The notes beneath the pieces were generated by a model. It saw only the letters and a program-made list of their open reading frames with translations, was not told where the DNA came from and searched no databases. A program made the position numbers and the translations under genes. From contig NZ_SMFU01000001.1 of the NCBI RefSeq assembly GCF_004339595.1, forward strand, positions 56,431 through 120,430: a DNA stretch of 64,000 nt, read 5' to 3'. The stretch is from Marinobacterium mangrovicola. GTDB lineage: Bacteria > Pseudomonadota > Gammaproteobacteria > Pseudomonadales > Balneatricaceae. Each line of letters begins with the position of its first letter. Positions within the stretch are counted from its first letter, which is position 1. This document shows, one piece after another, positions 8,371 to 18,419 of this stretch.

Positions 8371-10236
8371 TCAGTGCTTAAACCTCGACATCAGATCCTC
8401 AAGCCCATGCGCCTGCTGAGACACCGAGTGGCTTGCATCGGCGTTCTGCTCGGTCTGATGCACCGCCTGCTCGATGATCGAGCTGATCACCTCCACATTG
8501 CGGGTTACTTCCGCCGCTACTGAGGCCTGCTCTTCGGTGGCCGAGGCCACCTGGGTGGTCATGTCGACGATGCTGCGGGCACCCTCGGTGATGGTGGTCA
8601 GCGCATCGATGGTTTCGTTGGCGCTGGCAGCACCCTGTTCGCTCTCCTCGACGCTTTCCTGCATCAGCACTTCCACATCCCGGGTACGGGTCTGCAGCTG
8701 AATCACCAGCTTGGCGATCTGTTCGGCGGACTGCTGCGAGCGTGACGCCAGGTTACGCACCTCGTCAGCCACCACTGAGAAACCGCGGCCCTGCTCGCCG
8801 GCGCGGGCGGCCTCGATGGAGGCATTCAGTGCCAGCAGGTTGGTCTGCTCGGCGATATCCTTGATCACGTCGAGCATGGTGCCGATCTCGTCGCTGTCGG
8901 AGCGCAACTGGGACACGACATTAGCGGTATCCCGTGCCTTCTGCGCCATCTTGTGCAGGCCTTCCATATTCAGGCTGACACGGTGGCTGCTATCTACCGC
9001 ACCGTCCAGTGAGTCCTGTGCCGTGGCGGCGGTACGCTCGGTATTACCGGCGATCTCCTGCATGGCGCTCTCCATCTCCTGGATTGCGGCGGCCACCTGC
9101 ATCACTTCAGCCTGCTGGGTGTTTAGACCCCTGGTGGTGTCCTTGGTGGTGGCCGATAGCTCTTCAGCTGCGGCCGCAAGTTGGGTGGAAGTGCCGGCGA
9201 CACGGTCGATAACGCTCTGGAAGGCGTCCATCATCTGGTTGAAGTCGGTGGCCATCTGGCCGACCTCATCCTTGCGTTCGTGGCTGTAGCGCAGGGTCAG
9301 GTCGCGATTCTCCTGCGCCTGCTGCATGGTTTTAGCCAGCGCCTTGATCGGCACCACGATGCTGCGTCCGATCAGGAAGGTTGGCACCAGTGCCACCAGG
9401 ATGAACAGGATCGCGGCGATCACCATGATCGTATTGAGCGTCGCGGTGCGCTGCTGCAGCGCCTGTTTGATCAGGCGGTCCATCTCGGCGAAGTTAGTGT
9501 CGGTGGCCAGCACCGATGCGATGATCTCCTTGGTGATCCCCTGGTCGGGCGCCAGGCCCAGCAGCTCGTAAGCTTCGGTTACCGCCAGGAAGTCCTTGCG
9601 GTAGGCTTCGAGCCTGGCTTCCAGATTGCTGCGCTGCTGGGGTGTCAGCGTCATGGAGGCCCCCAGGTTAGCCAGCGTTTCATCGTATTGGGCGAGCCAT
9701 TTGTCCCGGTAGCTCAGGTCCATGCGAAGGAAGAAGTCTTTCTCGGCGCGGCGCAGCTGCAGCATATCGATCAGCTGCTGGCTGCTGTAGCGGTCGATCG
9801 CTTCTTCAAATGCATGGATCGAGGCGCGCAGGGAACCGCGCAGGCCGTCGGTGGGTGTCAGGCCGATCTCTTTGCGTAACTCCACTGATTCAAGAAACAG
9901 CTCCCTGTATCTCTCCATATGAGCGACGAGATTCTTCAGTGAGGTGGCATCAATATCCAGGCTTTCCAGCTGGCCTAAAAGCGTTTTAGCCGACTCCCCG
10001 CCTTCCGCAAACGCCTGATTGAACTGGGCAACCGACTCCGGCTTGCTGTAGAGCACGAAGTCCTTGGCGTAGCCGCGTATCTGCTGCTTTTTGCCATCGA
10101 GGCGAGTGAGGGAGTTCTCCGTTTGCCGTAACTGATCCAGTTGGCCTATCGAGTAATATTGAAAACCGACAAAGCCGAGGATGCCGGCCAGGATGATCGC
10201 TCCCAGCATGGCTAGCTTGGATTTGATGGTTAGCAT
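8371..10236 (-). CDS. Methyl-accepting chemotaxis protein with HBM sensor domain
   Basis: Chemoreceptor of 621 residues. TM1 spans about residues 8-28, a helical bimodular (HBM) periplasmic domain about 35-265 (note the motif [11 protein letters not shown], typical of McpS-like sensors), TM2 about 270-292, HAMP to about 345, then the coiled-coil signalling domain. The hairpin tip [20 protein letters not shown] and the [10 protein letters not shown] stretch are intact, so it should bind CheA/CheW. AAGGAG lies upstream of the ATG at 10236. HBM receptors sense organic acids or purine/polyamine-type ligands; the ligand here is unknown. A close paralogue follows upstream in the same direction; no che genes are nearby. 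Confidence 0.92.
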   Translation of the reverse strand: MLTIKSKLAMLGAIILAGILGFVGFQYYSIGQLDQLRQTENSLTRLDGKKQQIRGYAKDFVLYSKPESVAQFNQAFAEGGESAKTLLGQLESLDIDATSLKNLVAHMERYRELFLESVELRKEIGLTPTDGLRGSLRASIHAFEEAIDRYSSQQLIDMLQLRRAEKDFFLRMDLSYRDKWLAQYDETLANLGASMTLTPQQRSNLEARLEAYRKDFLAVTEAYELLGLAPDQGITKEIIASVLATDTNFAEMDRLIKQALQQRTATLNTIMVIAAILFILVALVPTFLIGRSIVVPIKALAKTMQQAQENRDLTLRYSHERKDEVGQMATDFNQMMDAFQSVIDRVAGTSTQLAAAAEELSATTKDTTRGLNTQQAEVMQVAAAIQEMESAMQEIAGNTERTAATAQDSLDGAVDSSHRVSLNMEGLHKMAQKARDTANVVSQLRSDSDEIGTMLDVIKDIAEQTNLLALNASIEAARAGEQGRGFSVVADEVRNLASRSQQSAEQIAKLVIQLQTRTRDVEVLMQESVEESEQGAASANETIDALTTITEGARSIVDMTTQVASATEEQASVAAEVTRNVEVISSIIEQAVHQTEQNADASHSVSQQAHGLEDLMSRFKH

Positions 10237-10494
10237 GTTGCGGACACTCCTTCACGGATGGATATAGTTATTGGTATGCCGTTCTATCCATGAACTAAAA
10301 GAGCTGATTGCTCTGATCGCTGTTTGCCACTTTCAATGTAGTGAAGGCTGCGGATCCTTGCGGGGTGTTTTTGTCTTATTTATTGCTATCGGCCGAGCTG
10401 GAGAAAACTTCAGCCTGAGAGCAGCGCGTGCGAAGCGGTTTAAAAAGGAGTAGCAGGGGATTCGCAGCCTGCGCTGGTGACCGCTAAGGCGGAT

Positions 10495-10555
10495 AAACCG
10501 GCCTGGGTTACAGAGCGGCAACGGGAGCTGATCTCCCGCTGCCCCAGACCGGTTT
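10495..10555 (-). terminator. Terminator-like hairpin after chemoreceptor 2
   Basis: Outer stem AAACCGG 10495-10501 with CCGGTTT 10549-10555, continuing through CTGGG 10503-10507 with CCCAG 10543-10547, and inner stem 10518-10527 with 10533-10542. The one mismatch becomes a G-U pair only in minus-strand RNA, consistent with use by the receptor gene ending at 10561. No long U-tract. The rest of the 324-nt gap 10237-10560 (10237-10494) shows nothing recognisable apart from room for the promoter of chemoreceptor 1. Confidence 0.6.
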
Positions 10556-10560
10556 CAGAG

Positions 10561-12426
10561 TCAGGCTGCCTTGAACTGGGAAACCGCCATCTGCAGGGCC
10601 TGTGCCTGTTCCGAGACCATCAGGCTGGCCTCGGCGTTCTGGTCTACCTGGGAGCTCGCCTCTTCGATGATCATGCTGATCGATTCTACGTTCCGCGTAA
10701 TTTCAGCGGCCACCGATGCCTGCTCCTCGGTGGCGGATGCGACCTGGGATGTCATGTCGACGATGCTCTGGGCGCTGCCGGTGACGCTTTCCAGCGCGGC
10801 GACGGTTTCACCGGCGCGGCTGGCGCCGGCTTCGCTCTCGGTCATGGTTTCGTCCATCAGGGCACCGACATTGCGGGTGCGCGAATGCAGCTTGGTGACC
10901 AGCTCTTCGATTCTGGCCGCTGACTGGCGTGAACGTGAAGCCAGGGCGCGCACCTCATCGGCGACGACGGAAAAGCCGCGGCCGTGCTCGCCGGCTCTTG
11001 CTGCTTCGATCGAGGCGTTGAGTGCGAGCAGGTTGGTCTGCTCGGAGATATCCTTGATCACATCGAGCATGGTACCGATCTCGTCGCTATCGGCGCGCAG
11101 GTGAGCCACCGAGTCCGCTGTTTCCCGGGCTTTGCTGGCCATCTGGTTCAACGATTCAATGCTGGCGCCCACGCGGGTACGGCTGTCCCGGGCGCCTTCT
11201 TCCGCGACGATGGCTGCGCCGGCGGTCTGTTCGGTGTTGCTGGCGATCTCCTGCATTGCCGCTTCCATCTGCTGGATGGCGGCCGATACCTGGATCACTT
11301 CCGAGCGTTGATGCGCCAGGCCTGTGGCGGTCTCTTCGGTGTTGGCGGAGAGCTCCTCAGCGGCGCTGGCCAGCTGGCCGGAGGTCGCGATGACATGATT
11401 GATCAGGCTTTGGAAGGCGCTCATCATCTCGTTGTAGTCACGTGCCATCTCACCGATTTCATCCTTTGACTGCTGCTGATAACGCAGCGTCAGATCTTTC
11501 TCATCCCGTGAGCGGCGCATCAGTGCACCCAGAGCCGAGATCGGTTTGATAATGCTGCGCCCGATCAGAACCGTGGGGCTGATAATCAGTACTAGTATGG
11601 TCAGGATGCTGATGGCGGTGACCGTTTTGATCTGCTGTTCTGTGGCGTCAAAGTCGGCGTCGAGCTGGGAGAGCATGTCGTGCAGAATTCGATCCGCTGA
11701 ATCCAGTTCAGCCTGCATGGCACCGAGAATACCCAGGGACGAATCCAGCCCCAGTTTCTGCTCTGCTTCCGCCAGTGCAGCAAACGCGGTTTTGTACTGT
11801 TCCAGGTCCTGACGCAAGGCTGTTTTGGCGGAGAGCGGAATCGCTGCGCCGGTTACATCCGCGAGCAGGCGCGAGTGCTGCTCATCCCAGAGCTGCAGGT
11901 ATTGGGTATCCCGGCGCAGCAGGAAATCTTTTTCGTGGCGGCGCACTTCCAGCATACCGATACGCAGCTCGTCTTCGGAAAGGGCGGTAAGACGTTCCTC
12001 GACCCTGTGGATGGCCGCGCGTAGTTCTCCGCGCAGTCCCGTCTCGTCGGAAAGGCCTATCTGCTGCTTGAGTGCGATGATCTGCTCGAAGTGAGCGATA
12101 TAGCTCTCAAGGCCGGAGACCAGGGCTGTCAGGTGGCCGGTATCGATACCGGCGTGCTCCATATGCTGATGCAGGAGCGTGAGATCTTCAAACAGAGTTG
12201 CCTGCAGTGCCTTAAAATCATCCACCAGCTCCAGCTTGCCACGGCTGACAAAGTCCTTTTCCGTATTCAGCAGCTTCAGCTTATCGATGGTGATGTGGTC
12301 CACGTCTTCGCGCACCTCGGCGAGCTCATCGTGCAGCTGAGTCGATACATATTGGATCGCCGTCATCACGGCCAGTGACACAACGAGCAGTCCCACGAGG
12401 AGGATCAGTTTGGATTTGATGGTCAT
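10561..12426 (-). CDS. Methyl-accepting chemotaxis protein with HBM sensor domain, paralogue
   Basis: Second chemoreceptor, also 621 residues when started at the ATG at 12426, which aligns [10 protein letters not shown] with [11 protein letters not shown] of its neighbour; a TTG at 12444 would add six residues. Same layout: TM1 near residues 7-27, HBM sensor with [16 protein letters not shown]2 near 270-292, HAMP, signalling domain with intact tip. The sensor domains differ much more than the signalling domains, so the pair probably arose by tandem duplication and diverged in ligand. No clear Shine-Dalgarno sequence precedes either start. It ends in a strong hairpin (10495-10555). Confidence 0.92.
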   Translation of the reverse strand: MTIKSKLILLVGLLVVSLAVMTAIQYVSTQLHDELAEVREDVDHITIDKLKLLNTEKDFVSRGKLELVDDFKALQATLFEDLTLLHQHMEHAGIDTGHLTALVSGLESYIAHFEQIIALKQQIGLSDETGLRGELRAAIHRVEERLTALSEDELRIGMLEVRRHEKDFLLRRDTQYLQLWDEQHSRLLADVTGAAIPLSAKTALRQDLEQYKTAFAALAEAEQKLGLDSSLGILGAMQAELDSADRILHDMLSQLDADFDATEQQIKTVTAISILTILVLIISPTVLIGRSIIKPISALGALMRRSRDEKDLTLRYQQQSKDEIGEMARDYNEMMSAFQSLINHVIATSGQLASAAEELSANTEETATGLAHQRSEVIQVSAAIQQMEAAMQEIASNTEQTAGAAIVAEEGARDSRTRVGASIESLNQMASKARETADSVAHLRADSDEIGTMLDVIKDISEQTNLLALNASIEAARAGEHGRGFSVVADEVRALASRSRQSAARIEELVTKLHSRTRNVGALMDETMTESEAGASRAGETVAALESVTGSAQSIVDMTSQVASATEEQASVAAEITRNVESISMIIEEASSQVDQNAEASLMVSEQAQALQMAVSQFKAA

Positions 12427-12491
12427 GTAAGAGCACTCAGACAAACTAGGTTTATTAATATTAGTTGTTCAGCGCTAAGTGCGGGTTAACC

Positions 12492-13634
12492 TTACCCTGG
12501 CAGGAAGAGTGTGAGCAGGTCGTTCAGGAAAAGACGTCCCTGGGGGGTAGGAACAATCTTAGTGTCGTAATCTTCCAACAATCCCTTGTGTTTAGCTTCG
12601 CGTATTATTGGCGAAAATTTAACCAAGTCAATACCCGTACGTTCAATAAGTAGATTCGCATCGACGCCGTCGGTGAGGCGCATGGCGTTAAGCATAAACT
12701 CGAAGCCGAGGTCCTCCTGCTCCACCCGGTTTTCTCCACCCAGGCGGCGGATTGGGTCCATGTAGGCGGCGGGCTGGCGGATTTTGTGGCGGCGCAGGAT
12801 CTGGATTTCGCCATCTTTCATGCGAGTCAGCTTGCCGTGTGCACCGGCGCCGATCCCGATGTAATCCCCAAACTGCCAGTAGTTGATGTTGTGGCGTGCC
12901 TGGCAGCCCTGCTGAGCGTAGGCCGAGATCTCATACTGGTGATAACCGGACCGCTCCAGAAGCTGCTGGCCGCGCTCCTGAATCTCCCACAGCGCTTCGT
13001 CCACAGGCAGTTGCGGCGGACGGGCGTGGAACTCCGTGTTGGGCTCGATGGTGAGCTGGTACCAGGAGAGGTGATCCGGCCTCAGGTCGATCGCCTGCTG
13101 CAGATCGGCCAGCGCCTGCTCCGGGCTCTGCCCCGGCAGACCGTGCATCAGGTCCAGATTGAGTCTTGGGAAAAGATCACGCGCGTAGCGGGCAGCGGTG
13201 ATCGCTTCATCGCCGTTGTGGATGCGCCCCAGGGCTTTCAGCGAATCGGTATTAAAGCTCTGTACCCCGATCGACAGGCGGTTGACCCCGGCTTCGCGGT
13301 AACCGCGAAAACGCGCCTGCTCGAAGGTGCCGGGGTTAGCCTCCATGGTGATCTCGATAGCGTCCACAAAGGGAATACGCTGCTCTATCTCATGCAGCAG
13401 GCGAGCGATCGCTTCGGGGCTGAACAGGCTGGGCGTGCCACCGCCGATAAAGATCGATTGCAGCGGGCGTCCCTGAACTTCGTCCAGCTCGGCATCCAGA
13501 TCTACCAGCAGGGCATCGACATACTCCGTTTCCGGCAGTTCGTCGCGCTGGGCGTGTGAGTTAAAATCGCAATAGGGGCATTTACGTACACACCAGGGGA
13601 TGTGTACGTAAAGGCTAAGAGGCGGCAGTGACAT
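12492..13634 (-). CDS. hemW: Radical SAM heme chaperone HemW
   Basis: Radical SAM protein of the HemN-like group that binds heme and delivers it to respiratory enzymes; it is not the coproporphyrinogen oxidase itself. The cluster motif C-V-R-K-C-P-Y-C begins at residue 15 within Y-V-H-I-P-W-C. The F-I-G-G-G-T-P-S-L motif and the HemN C-terminal domain follow. At 380 aa it has HemW length and lacks the extra N-terminal arm of HemN. It lies 8 nt downstream of rdgB, the same order as in Pseudomonas and E. coli (yggX/yggW region), so it is the distal gene of the metXW-rdgB operon. Confidence 0.94.
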   Translation of the reverse strand: MSLPPLSLYVHIPWCVRKCPYCDFNSHAQRDELPETEYVDALLVDLDAELDEVQGRPLQSIFIGGGTPSLFSPEAIARLLHEIEQRIPFVDAIEITMEANPGTFEQARFRGYREAGVNRLSIGVQSFNTDSLKALGRIHNGDEAITAARYARDLFPRLNLDLMHGLPGQSPEQALADLQQAIDLRPDHLSWYQLTIEPNTEFHARPPQLPVDEALWEIQERGQQLLERSGYHQYEISAYAQQGCQARHNINYWQFGDYIGIGAGAHGKLTRMKDGEIQILRRHKIRQPAAYMDPIRRLGGENRVEQEDLGFEFMLNAMRLTDGVDANLLIERTGIDLVKFSPIIREAKHKGLLEDYDTKIVPTPQGRLFLNDLLTLFLPG

Positions 13635-13642
13635 AGATCGCT

Positions 13643-14251
13643 TTACACTTGCGCCAGGTAGGGGGCGATGGAAGCGATCAGCTGGCGCACCGCTTTGCCG
13701 CGGTGGCTGCGTTCATGTTTCTGCTCCGGTGTTAGCTCAGCGCTGGCGCAGCCGAGTTCCGGTACCAGGAACAGGGGATCGTACCCGAAACCGTTCTGCC
13801 CCTGGGGTTCACGCAGGATGGAGCCTTCCCAGGTGCCCTGGCAGATCAGCGGCGTGGGGTCTTCAGCGTGGCGCATGAAAACGAGCACGCACTGGAAGCG
13901 GGCGGTACGCTCGCTGTCCGGTACGTCAGCCAGCGCGGCCAGCAGTTTGCGATTGTTCTCTTCGTCGCTGGCGCCTTCGCCGGCGTAGCGGGCGGAGTAG
14001 ATGCCCGGTGCGCCGCGCAGGGCATCCACCTCAAGGCCGGAGTCGTCGGCCAGCGATGGCAGCCCGGTGGCGCGGCAAGCGTTGCGGGCTTTAAGAATCG
14101 CGTTCTCGACGAAGCTGAGGCCGGTTTCCTCCACATCCCGCACCGAGAAGTCGTGCTGGGGAACGGCACTGAAATTCAGCGGCGCGAGAATCTGGTTAAA
14201 CTCTTCCAGTTTGCCGCGGTTGCCGCTGGCGAGGACGATGCGGTTGCTCAT
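13643..14251 (-). CDS. rdgB: XTP/dITP diphosphatase (non-canonical purine NTP pyrophosphatase)
   Basis: Hydrolyses dITP, XTP and related deaminated purine nucleotides to monophosphates, keeping them out of DNA and RNA. The N-terminal [12 protein letters not shown] substrate motif, [10 protein letters not shown] and F-G-Y-D-P-L-F are all present; length 202 aa is usual. The ATG at 14251 lies 6 nt after the DUF4426 gene stop and the gene ends 8 nt before hemW. Conserved operon position, as in P. aeruginosa. Confidence 0.95.
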   Translation of the reverse strand: MSNRIVLASGNRGKLEEFNQILAPLNFSAVPQHDFSVRDVEETGLSFVENAILKARNACRATGLPSLADDSGLEVDALRGAPGIYSARYAGEGASDEENNRKLLAALADVPDSERTARFQCVLVFMRHAEDPTPLICQGTWEGSILREPQGQNGFGYDPLFLVPELGCASAELTPEQKHERSHRGKAVRQLIASIAPYLAQV

Positions 14252-14257
14252 GGGGCC

Positions 14258-14710
14258 TCAGTCTACGTAGAAAGTCTGTTCGAATTCGATGTTGTACGGA
14301 TCGGCATTGGCGTCCGGCTGAACCTGGAGGTTGATGCTGAGCTTTTCATCCTCGGTAAAGCGGAAGCTGCCCAGGTAGTACAGGGCATTGCCTTCGTCGA
14401 TCAGCTTGAACTCCAGCTGTTGCGCCTGCTGCAGCAGGTTGGCGGCTTCGCCGCGGATTTGTGCCCGCACCGGAGTCTTGCTGCCATCCTCTTCCAGCCG
14501 CAGTACAGCTACGTTGACCAGAGCGCGGTACTGACTGCGGGTCAGGTCATACTGCTGAGCGACTTCAGGGGTGATAAAGCTGGAGTTGAAGGCGTTGTAG
14601 TGGATCTCGTACTTGCCGTCGGAGATCTTCTGCTCAGCCTGGGCGATGCCAGCGGTGAGCACCAGCGTCAGCACGCCGAGCAGACGGAAAAGATTACGAA
14701 ACGGGGCCAT
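14258..14710 (-). CDS. DUF4426 domain periplasmic protein
   Basis: A 150-residue protein with a cleavable signal peptide (hydrophobic core residues 8-21, cleavage likely after A-Q-A near residue 25). The mature part is DUF4426: G-K-Y-E-I-H-Y-N-A-F-N-S-S-F-I-T-P-E-V-A near the start and an E-Q-T-F-Y-V-D C-terminus, a pattern found in the gene between metW and rdgB in Pseudomonas relatives. No function is known. I use the ATG at 14710, since longer readings of this frame would overlap metW in antisense-like fashion and have no signal peptide. In operon with metW (35 nt) and rdgB (6 nt). Confidence 0.88.
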   Translation of the reverse strand: MAPFRNLFRLLGVLTLVLTAGIAQAEQKISDGKYEIHYNAFNSSFITPEVAQQYDLTRSQYRALVNVAVLRLEEDGSKTPVRAQIRGEAANLLQQAQQLEFKLIDEGNALYYLGSFRFTEDEKLSINLQVQPDANADPYNIEFEQTFYVD

Positions 14711-14745
14711 GGCTATGCTCCTTATTTGCTTGAATGGTGCCCAGG

Positions 14746-15336
14746 TTAGCGTGTGATGCGATAGATGGCGATTTCGCCAAGCATGTTGGGCCAGAGCCTG
14801 ATCCACCAGCGGTCGCGCAGCTTGTGGTCGACCACAGTACGGTCGAGGATCCGGATGTTGTGCTCCACGCACAGACGCTCGAAATCGTCGAACGTACAAA
14901 AGTGAATATTGGGTGTGTTGTACCAAGTATAGGGCAGGAACTTGGAGACCGGCATTCTGCCTCTGAACGCCAGGTAGAAGCGGGCGCGCCAGTGGGCGAA
15001 GTTCGGGAAGGTGACGATGCACTCCTTGCCGATACGCAGCATTTCTTCGACGGTCTGGTCGGGGCGATGCATGGTCTGCAGCGCCTGGGTCATCACCACG
15101 GTGTCGAAACTGCTGTCACGGATCGAGGCCAGGCCACGGTCGATATCCTGCTCGACCACGCTGACACCCTTTTCGATGCAGGTGGTGATGTTGTCCTGGT
15201 CGATCTCCAGACCGTAGCCACCGACGTTTTTCTCACTCTTGAGATTGGCCAGCAGTTCGCCATCGCCGCAGCCAAGGTCAAGCACCTGGGAGCCGGGGCG
15301 GATCCACTCCTGAATAATTTCCAGATCAGCTCGCAT
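14746..15336 (-). CDS. metW: Methionine biosynthesis protein MetW
   Basis: A 196-residue methyltransferase-fold protein with the SAM-binding glycine motif [12 protein letters not shown] at residues 19-30. MetW is always coupled with MetX in this group and is reported to support homoserine acylation; its own methyltransferase activity is unproven. The start overlaps the metX 3' end by 11 nt, so the two are translationally coupled. The conserved C-terminal segment F-P-N-F-A-H-W is diagnostic of MetW. Confidence 0.93.
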   Translation of the reverse strand: MRADLEIIQEWIRPGSQVLDLGCGDGELLANLKSEKNVGGYGLEIDQDNITTCIEKGVSVVEQDIDRGLASIRDSSFDTVVMTQALQTMHRPDQTVEEMLRIGKECIVTFPNFAHWRARFYLAFRGRMPVSKFLPYTWYNTPNIHFCTFDDFERLCVEHNIRILDRTVVDHKLRDRWWIRLWPNMLGEIAIYRITR

Positions 15337-16507
15337 GATTGCTCTCCTTGTTCGCTAGCGCTTTGCTCTCGGCATCAACCCGGTTCATATAGGCGGCGAA
15401 GATCGCCATGTAGCGCGGGTTGGGGATCAGGAAAGCATCATGGCCGTGGGCCGATTCGATCTCCGCATAGCTGACCTCTTTCTGTGCCGCCACCAGGGCG
15501 TCTACGGTCTCCCGTGAGCGCTCCGGCGAGAAGCGCCAGTCGGTGGTGAACGAGACCACCAGGAAGCGACAGGTGGCGTGACTCAGCGCTGCCACCAGAT
15601 CATGGCCGTAATCTGCCGCGGGATCGAAATAGTCCAGCGCCTTGGTCATCAGCAGATAGGTGTTGGCATCGAAGCTGGTGGAGAAGCGCTCGCCCTGGTA
15701 CTGCAGGTAAGACTCCACCTCGAACTGAGGGTTGTTGAAGTCGAAGCTGAGCTTGCCGGCGCGCAGTTCGCGACCAAATTTCTCACGCATGCCGTCGTCG
15801 GACAGGTAGGTGATGTGACCGACCATCCGCGCCAGGGCCAGGCCAGTTTTGGGTACCACGCCGTGTTCGTAGTAGTGACCGCTGTGGAACATCGGGTCCT
15901 TGCTGATCGCCTGGCGGGCAACTTCGTTGAAGGCGATGTTCTGCGCCGACAGCTTGGGCGCCGCAGCGATCATCAGACAGTTACGCAGACGGTCCGGGTA
16001 GTCGATCGCCCACTGCATCGCCTGCATGCCACCCAGGCTGCCGCCGATGACCGCGGCCCACTGGGAAACGCCGAGGCGATCCGCCAGGCGTACCTGGGAG
16101 TTAACCCAGTCCTTGACGGTGAAGATCGGGAAATCGGGGCCATAGGGCTTGCCGGTTTCCGGGTTGATGCTTTTCGGGCCGGTGGAGCCGTGGCAGCCGC
16201 CCAGGTTGTTCAGGGCGACGACAAAGAAGCGGTTGGTGTCGATCGGCTTGCCGGGGCCGATGGCGGAATCCCACCAGCCGGGTTTGCGGTCTTCCATGCT
16301 GTGGTAGCCGGCGGCATGGTGGTGGCCGGACAGCGCATGGCAGATCAGTACGGCGTTGGAGGCATCGGCATTCAGCTTGCCGTAGGTTTCGATGACCAGG
16401 TCGTAGCTTTCCAGCACGCGGCCACAGCTGAGTGCCAGCGGGGTGTCGAAATGCAGGGTCTCGGGGGTCACCAGGCCGATGGAATCGGCAGGAATATCAC
16501 TGGGCAT
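15326..16507 (-). CDS. metX: Homoserine O-acyltransferase MetX
   Basis: Alpha/beta-hydrolase that acylates L-homoserine, the first committed step to methionine. The nucleophile serine is in [13 protein letters not shown]; the catalytic Asp is in F-T-T-D-W and the His in H-G-H-D-A-F-L. Early motifs [12 protein letters not shown] match Pseudomonas MetX. In that lineage MetX uses succinyl-CoA rather than acetyl-CoA; donor choice here is inference. The ATG at 16507 (393 aa) matches the Pseudomonas start; a TTG at 16537 would add ten residues. Coupled with metW by an 11-nt overlap. Confidence 0.94.
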   Translation of the reverse strand: MPSDIPADSIGLVTPETLHFDTPLALSCGRVLESYDLVIETYGKLNADASNAVLICHALSGHHHAAGYHSMEDRKPGWWDSAIGPGKPIDTNRFFVVALNNLGGCHGSTGPKSINPETGKPYGPDFPIFTVKDWVNSQVRLADRLGVSQWAAVIGGSLGGMQAMQWAIDYPDRLRNCLMIAAAPKLSAQNIAFNEVARQAISKDPMFHSGHYYEHGVVPKTGLALARMVGHITYLSDDGMREKFGRELRAGKLSFDFNNPQFEVESYLQYQGERFSTSFDANTYLLMTKALDYFDPAADYGHDLVAALSHATCRFLVVSFTTDWRFSPERSRETVDALVAAQKEVSYAEIESAHGHDAFLIPNPRYMAIFAAYMNRVDAESKALANKESNHAS

Positions 16508-16622
16508 TGAACGGCTCTCGATCAGGTTGTCGGGCAAAAACAGTCAGGATGTGGATGAACGGGAGCATCACATCTCGTAATAAAGCCCGCGACAATGGAT
16601 CAGGAACTTGCTCGTATACACC

Positions 16623-16922
16623 TTAGTCTCTCTCAATCGGAACGCTGTCCGGTAATCGGGTCGGCCGGTCGATGGCGACCCGCTTCTGGCGACCCAGTTC
16701 GCCGCTGATTATGGTTACCGCAGTTTTGGACACACCGAAGGTTTTTGCCAGGAATTTGACCAGCTGCGCATTGGCGCGGCCCTCGATGGGTGGTGCGGTG
16801 ATGCGGATCTTAACACTCTCGCCGTGCAGACCCGAAATCTCATCTTTCGATGCCTTGGGCTGGAGATGGCAGCTGAGTATCAGCCGGTCACCGTCCCAGC
16901 GGTAAAACGTGTTTTCTGTCAT
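16623..16922 (-). CDS. yggU: DUF167 family protein YggU
   Basis: A 99-residue protein of the DUF167/YggU family, a small alpha/beta fold of unknown function. The core pattern Q-P-K-A-S-K-D-E-I then R-I-T-A-P-P-I-E-G-R-A-N-A is diagnostic, as is the C-terminal G-x-x-x-R-x-K-x-V-x-I. It starts 4 nt after the end of yggT and sits in the conserved yggS-proC-yggT-yggU block. A 115-nt gap separates it from metX, so metX may have its own promoter. Confidence 0.9.
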   Translation of the reverse strand: MTENTFYRWDGDRLILSCHLQPKASKDEISGLHGESVKIRITAPPIEGRANAQLVKFLAKTFGVSKTAVTIISGELGRQKRVAIDRPTRLPDSVPIERD

Positions 16923-16926
16923 CGCC

Positions 16927-17469
16927 TCAGAAGGTAAACGGAGCCAGCTGAGAGCGCACGATCTGAATGATCAGGAAGATCAGGATCGGCGACAGGTCCA
17001 GGCCGCCCAGTGATGGAATCACCTTGCGTGCCAGTCCGAACAGCGGCTCGGTGATCTGCAGGATCAGCTGCGGCGCCGGGTGGTAGCTGTCCGGTGCAAT
17101 CCAGCTGATGATCACGGCGCCGATGGTGGCCCAGAAATAGATCAGCAGGATGCCATCGATCAGGGTGCCGGCGGCGAGCAACAGCATCATCGGGATCGGG
17201 GCGCTGGCGCCCTGATAGGCGACGATCGCCAGCAGGGTCAGAAAGTTAACGATCAGCGCCAGAATTAGCGGTGATACATCGAAGCGGCCGGCTCGTGGCA
17301 GCACTTTCTGAATCGGTGCCAGGGGCACGCGGGTCAGGCGCACCACGGCCTGGGATATCGGGTTGTAGTAATCGGCGCCGGCAACCTGCAACAGAAAGCG
17401 CAGCGTAAGGATGAAAGCGTAGATCTGGCCGATAGTGTGAATAATCAGAAGGATCGGGTCCTGTCCCAT
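16927..17469 (-). CDS. yggT: YggT family membrane protein
   Basis: A 180-residue inner-membrane protein built of two YGGT repeats, each about 80 residues with two hydrophobic helices; each repeat contains the R-F-L-L-Q or L-I-L-Q-I-T-E-P-L segment followed by a P-S-L/L-P-R-A-G motif and D-x-S-P-L/I. Members are linked to osmotic stress and cell division in other bacteria, without an agreed biochemical role. It lies between proC and yggU in the usual order, with two small hairpins between it and proC. Confidence 0.9.
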   Translation of the reverse strand: MGQDPILLIIHTIGQIYAFILTLRFLLQVAGADYYNPISQAVVRLTRVPLAPIQKVLPRAGRFDVSPLILALIVNFLTLLAIVAYQGASAPIPMMLLLAAGTLIDGILLIYFWATIGAVIISWIAPDSYHPAPQLILQITEPLFGLARKVIPSLGGLDLSPILIFLIIQIVRSQLAPFTF

Positions 17470-17531
17470 GTCGTATCCTGTTGCACTGGTTGTAGTAAGC
17501 GAGCGGCGGTCAGTATAGAGGTTTCAAAGAG

Positions 17532-17573
17532 GCGGTTGAACCGCGGCTCAGCCTTTGTAGAGGCGCGCTCTAC
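17532..17573. terminator. Tandem small hairpins between proC and yggT
   Basis: GCGGTT 17532-17537 pairs with AACCGC 17539-17544, and GTAGAG 17557-17562 pairs with CTCTAC 17568-17573. No U-tract, so they may weaken read-through or stabilise RNA ends rather than terminate. Confidence 0.4.
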
Positions 17574-17575
17574 GC

Positions 17576-18403
17576 TTAGTCCTTGCAGAGCTCTTCGGTG
17601 AGCGCCTCGGCACGATCGCGGCAGGCGGTCATCGCCTTCAGAACCATCTCGTCGATACCCTGCTGCTGGAAACTCAGGATCGCCTGCTCGGTGGTGCCCT
17701 TGGGCGAGGTCACGTTGCGGCGCAGCTCGGCCGGTGCCAGGTCGCTTTGGGTAGACATACGGGCGGCGCCCAGGGCAGTCTGAAGGGTGAGTTTCAGCGC
17801 GGTTTCCGCATCCAGACCCAGCTGTTCGCCGGCCTTGGCCATCGCTTCCATAAACAGGAAATAGTACGCAGGTCCTGAGCCCGATACCGCTGTGACTGCG
17901 TCAATCTGCGCTTCATTTTCGACCCAGAGGGTGATGCCCACGGCGGCAAGAATCTCTTCGGTCTGCTGGCGCTGCTGCTCACTGACCAGGGCGTTGGCGT
18001 AAAGACCGCTGGCGCCGGTCTGTACCAGTGCCGGAGTATTGGGCATGCAGCGTACGATGGCGACATCGTCACCGGCCCAGTTGGACAGGGATTCGGCATC
18101 GATACCGGCAGCCACCGATACCAGCAGCGGTTTGTACTGCTGAATCGCGTCGCGGTGTGCCTCAACGACGGTTTTCATCACCTGAGGTTTTACCGCCAGC
18201 ACCGCGATATCGCAGGCAGCCAGGGCTTCGTCGTTGTCGGTGGTGGCTTTGAGGCCACGGGCGGCGTAGGGCGCCAGTTTCTCTTCGCTACGATCCGTCA
18301 CCCAGATCTGGTCGACCGGGTAGCCGTTGGCGATCAGGCCTTCGAAAATGGCGCTGGCCATGTTGCCGGCGCCGATAAATGCGATTTTTGCAGTCTGTGT
18401 CAC
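17576..18403 (-). CDS. proC: Pyrroline-5-carboxylate reductase
   Basis: Reduces pyrroline-5-carboxylate to proline with NAD(P)H. The Rossmann motif F-I-G-A-G-N-M-A appears at residues 8-15, the R-C-M-P-N-T-P-A motif in the middle and the dimer/active-site segment A-V-S-G-S-G-P-A-Y near residue 160. The start is GTG at 18403: AGGA lies about 8 nt upstream and it places the Rossmann strand right after V-T-Q-T-A-K; longer in-frame readings run into yggS. Length 275 aa is normal. It follows yggS by 16 nt. Confidence 0.94.
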   Translation of the reverse strand: MTQTAKIAFIGAGNMASAIFEGLIANGYPVDQIWVTDRSEEKLAPYAARGLKATTDNDEALAACDIAVLAVKPQVMKTVVEAHRDAIQQYKPLLVSVAAGIDAESLSNWAGDDVAIVRCMPNTPALVQTGASGLYANALVSEQQRQQTEEILAAVGITLWVENEAQIDAVTAVSGSGPAYYFLFMEAMAKAGEQLGLDAETALKLTLQTALGAARMSTQSDLAPAELRRNVTSPKGTTEQAILSFQQQGIDEMVLKAMTACRDRAEALTEELCKD

Positions 18404-18419
18404 GGTAAAATCCTGGTTG

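Noticed and set aside
14711..15022. N-terminal extension of the DUF4426 gene
   Set aside because: It overlaps metW on the same strand in another frame and would hide the signal peptide that starts at 14710.
15578..16510. 310-codon plus-strand frame over metX
   Set aside because: Antisense shadow of metX without any domain.
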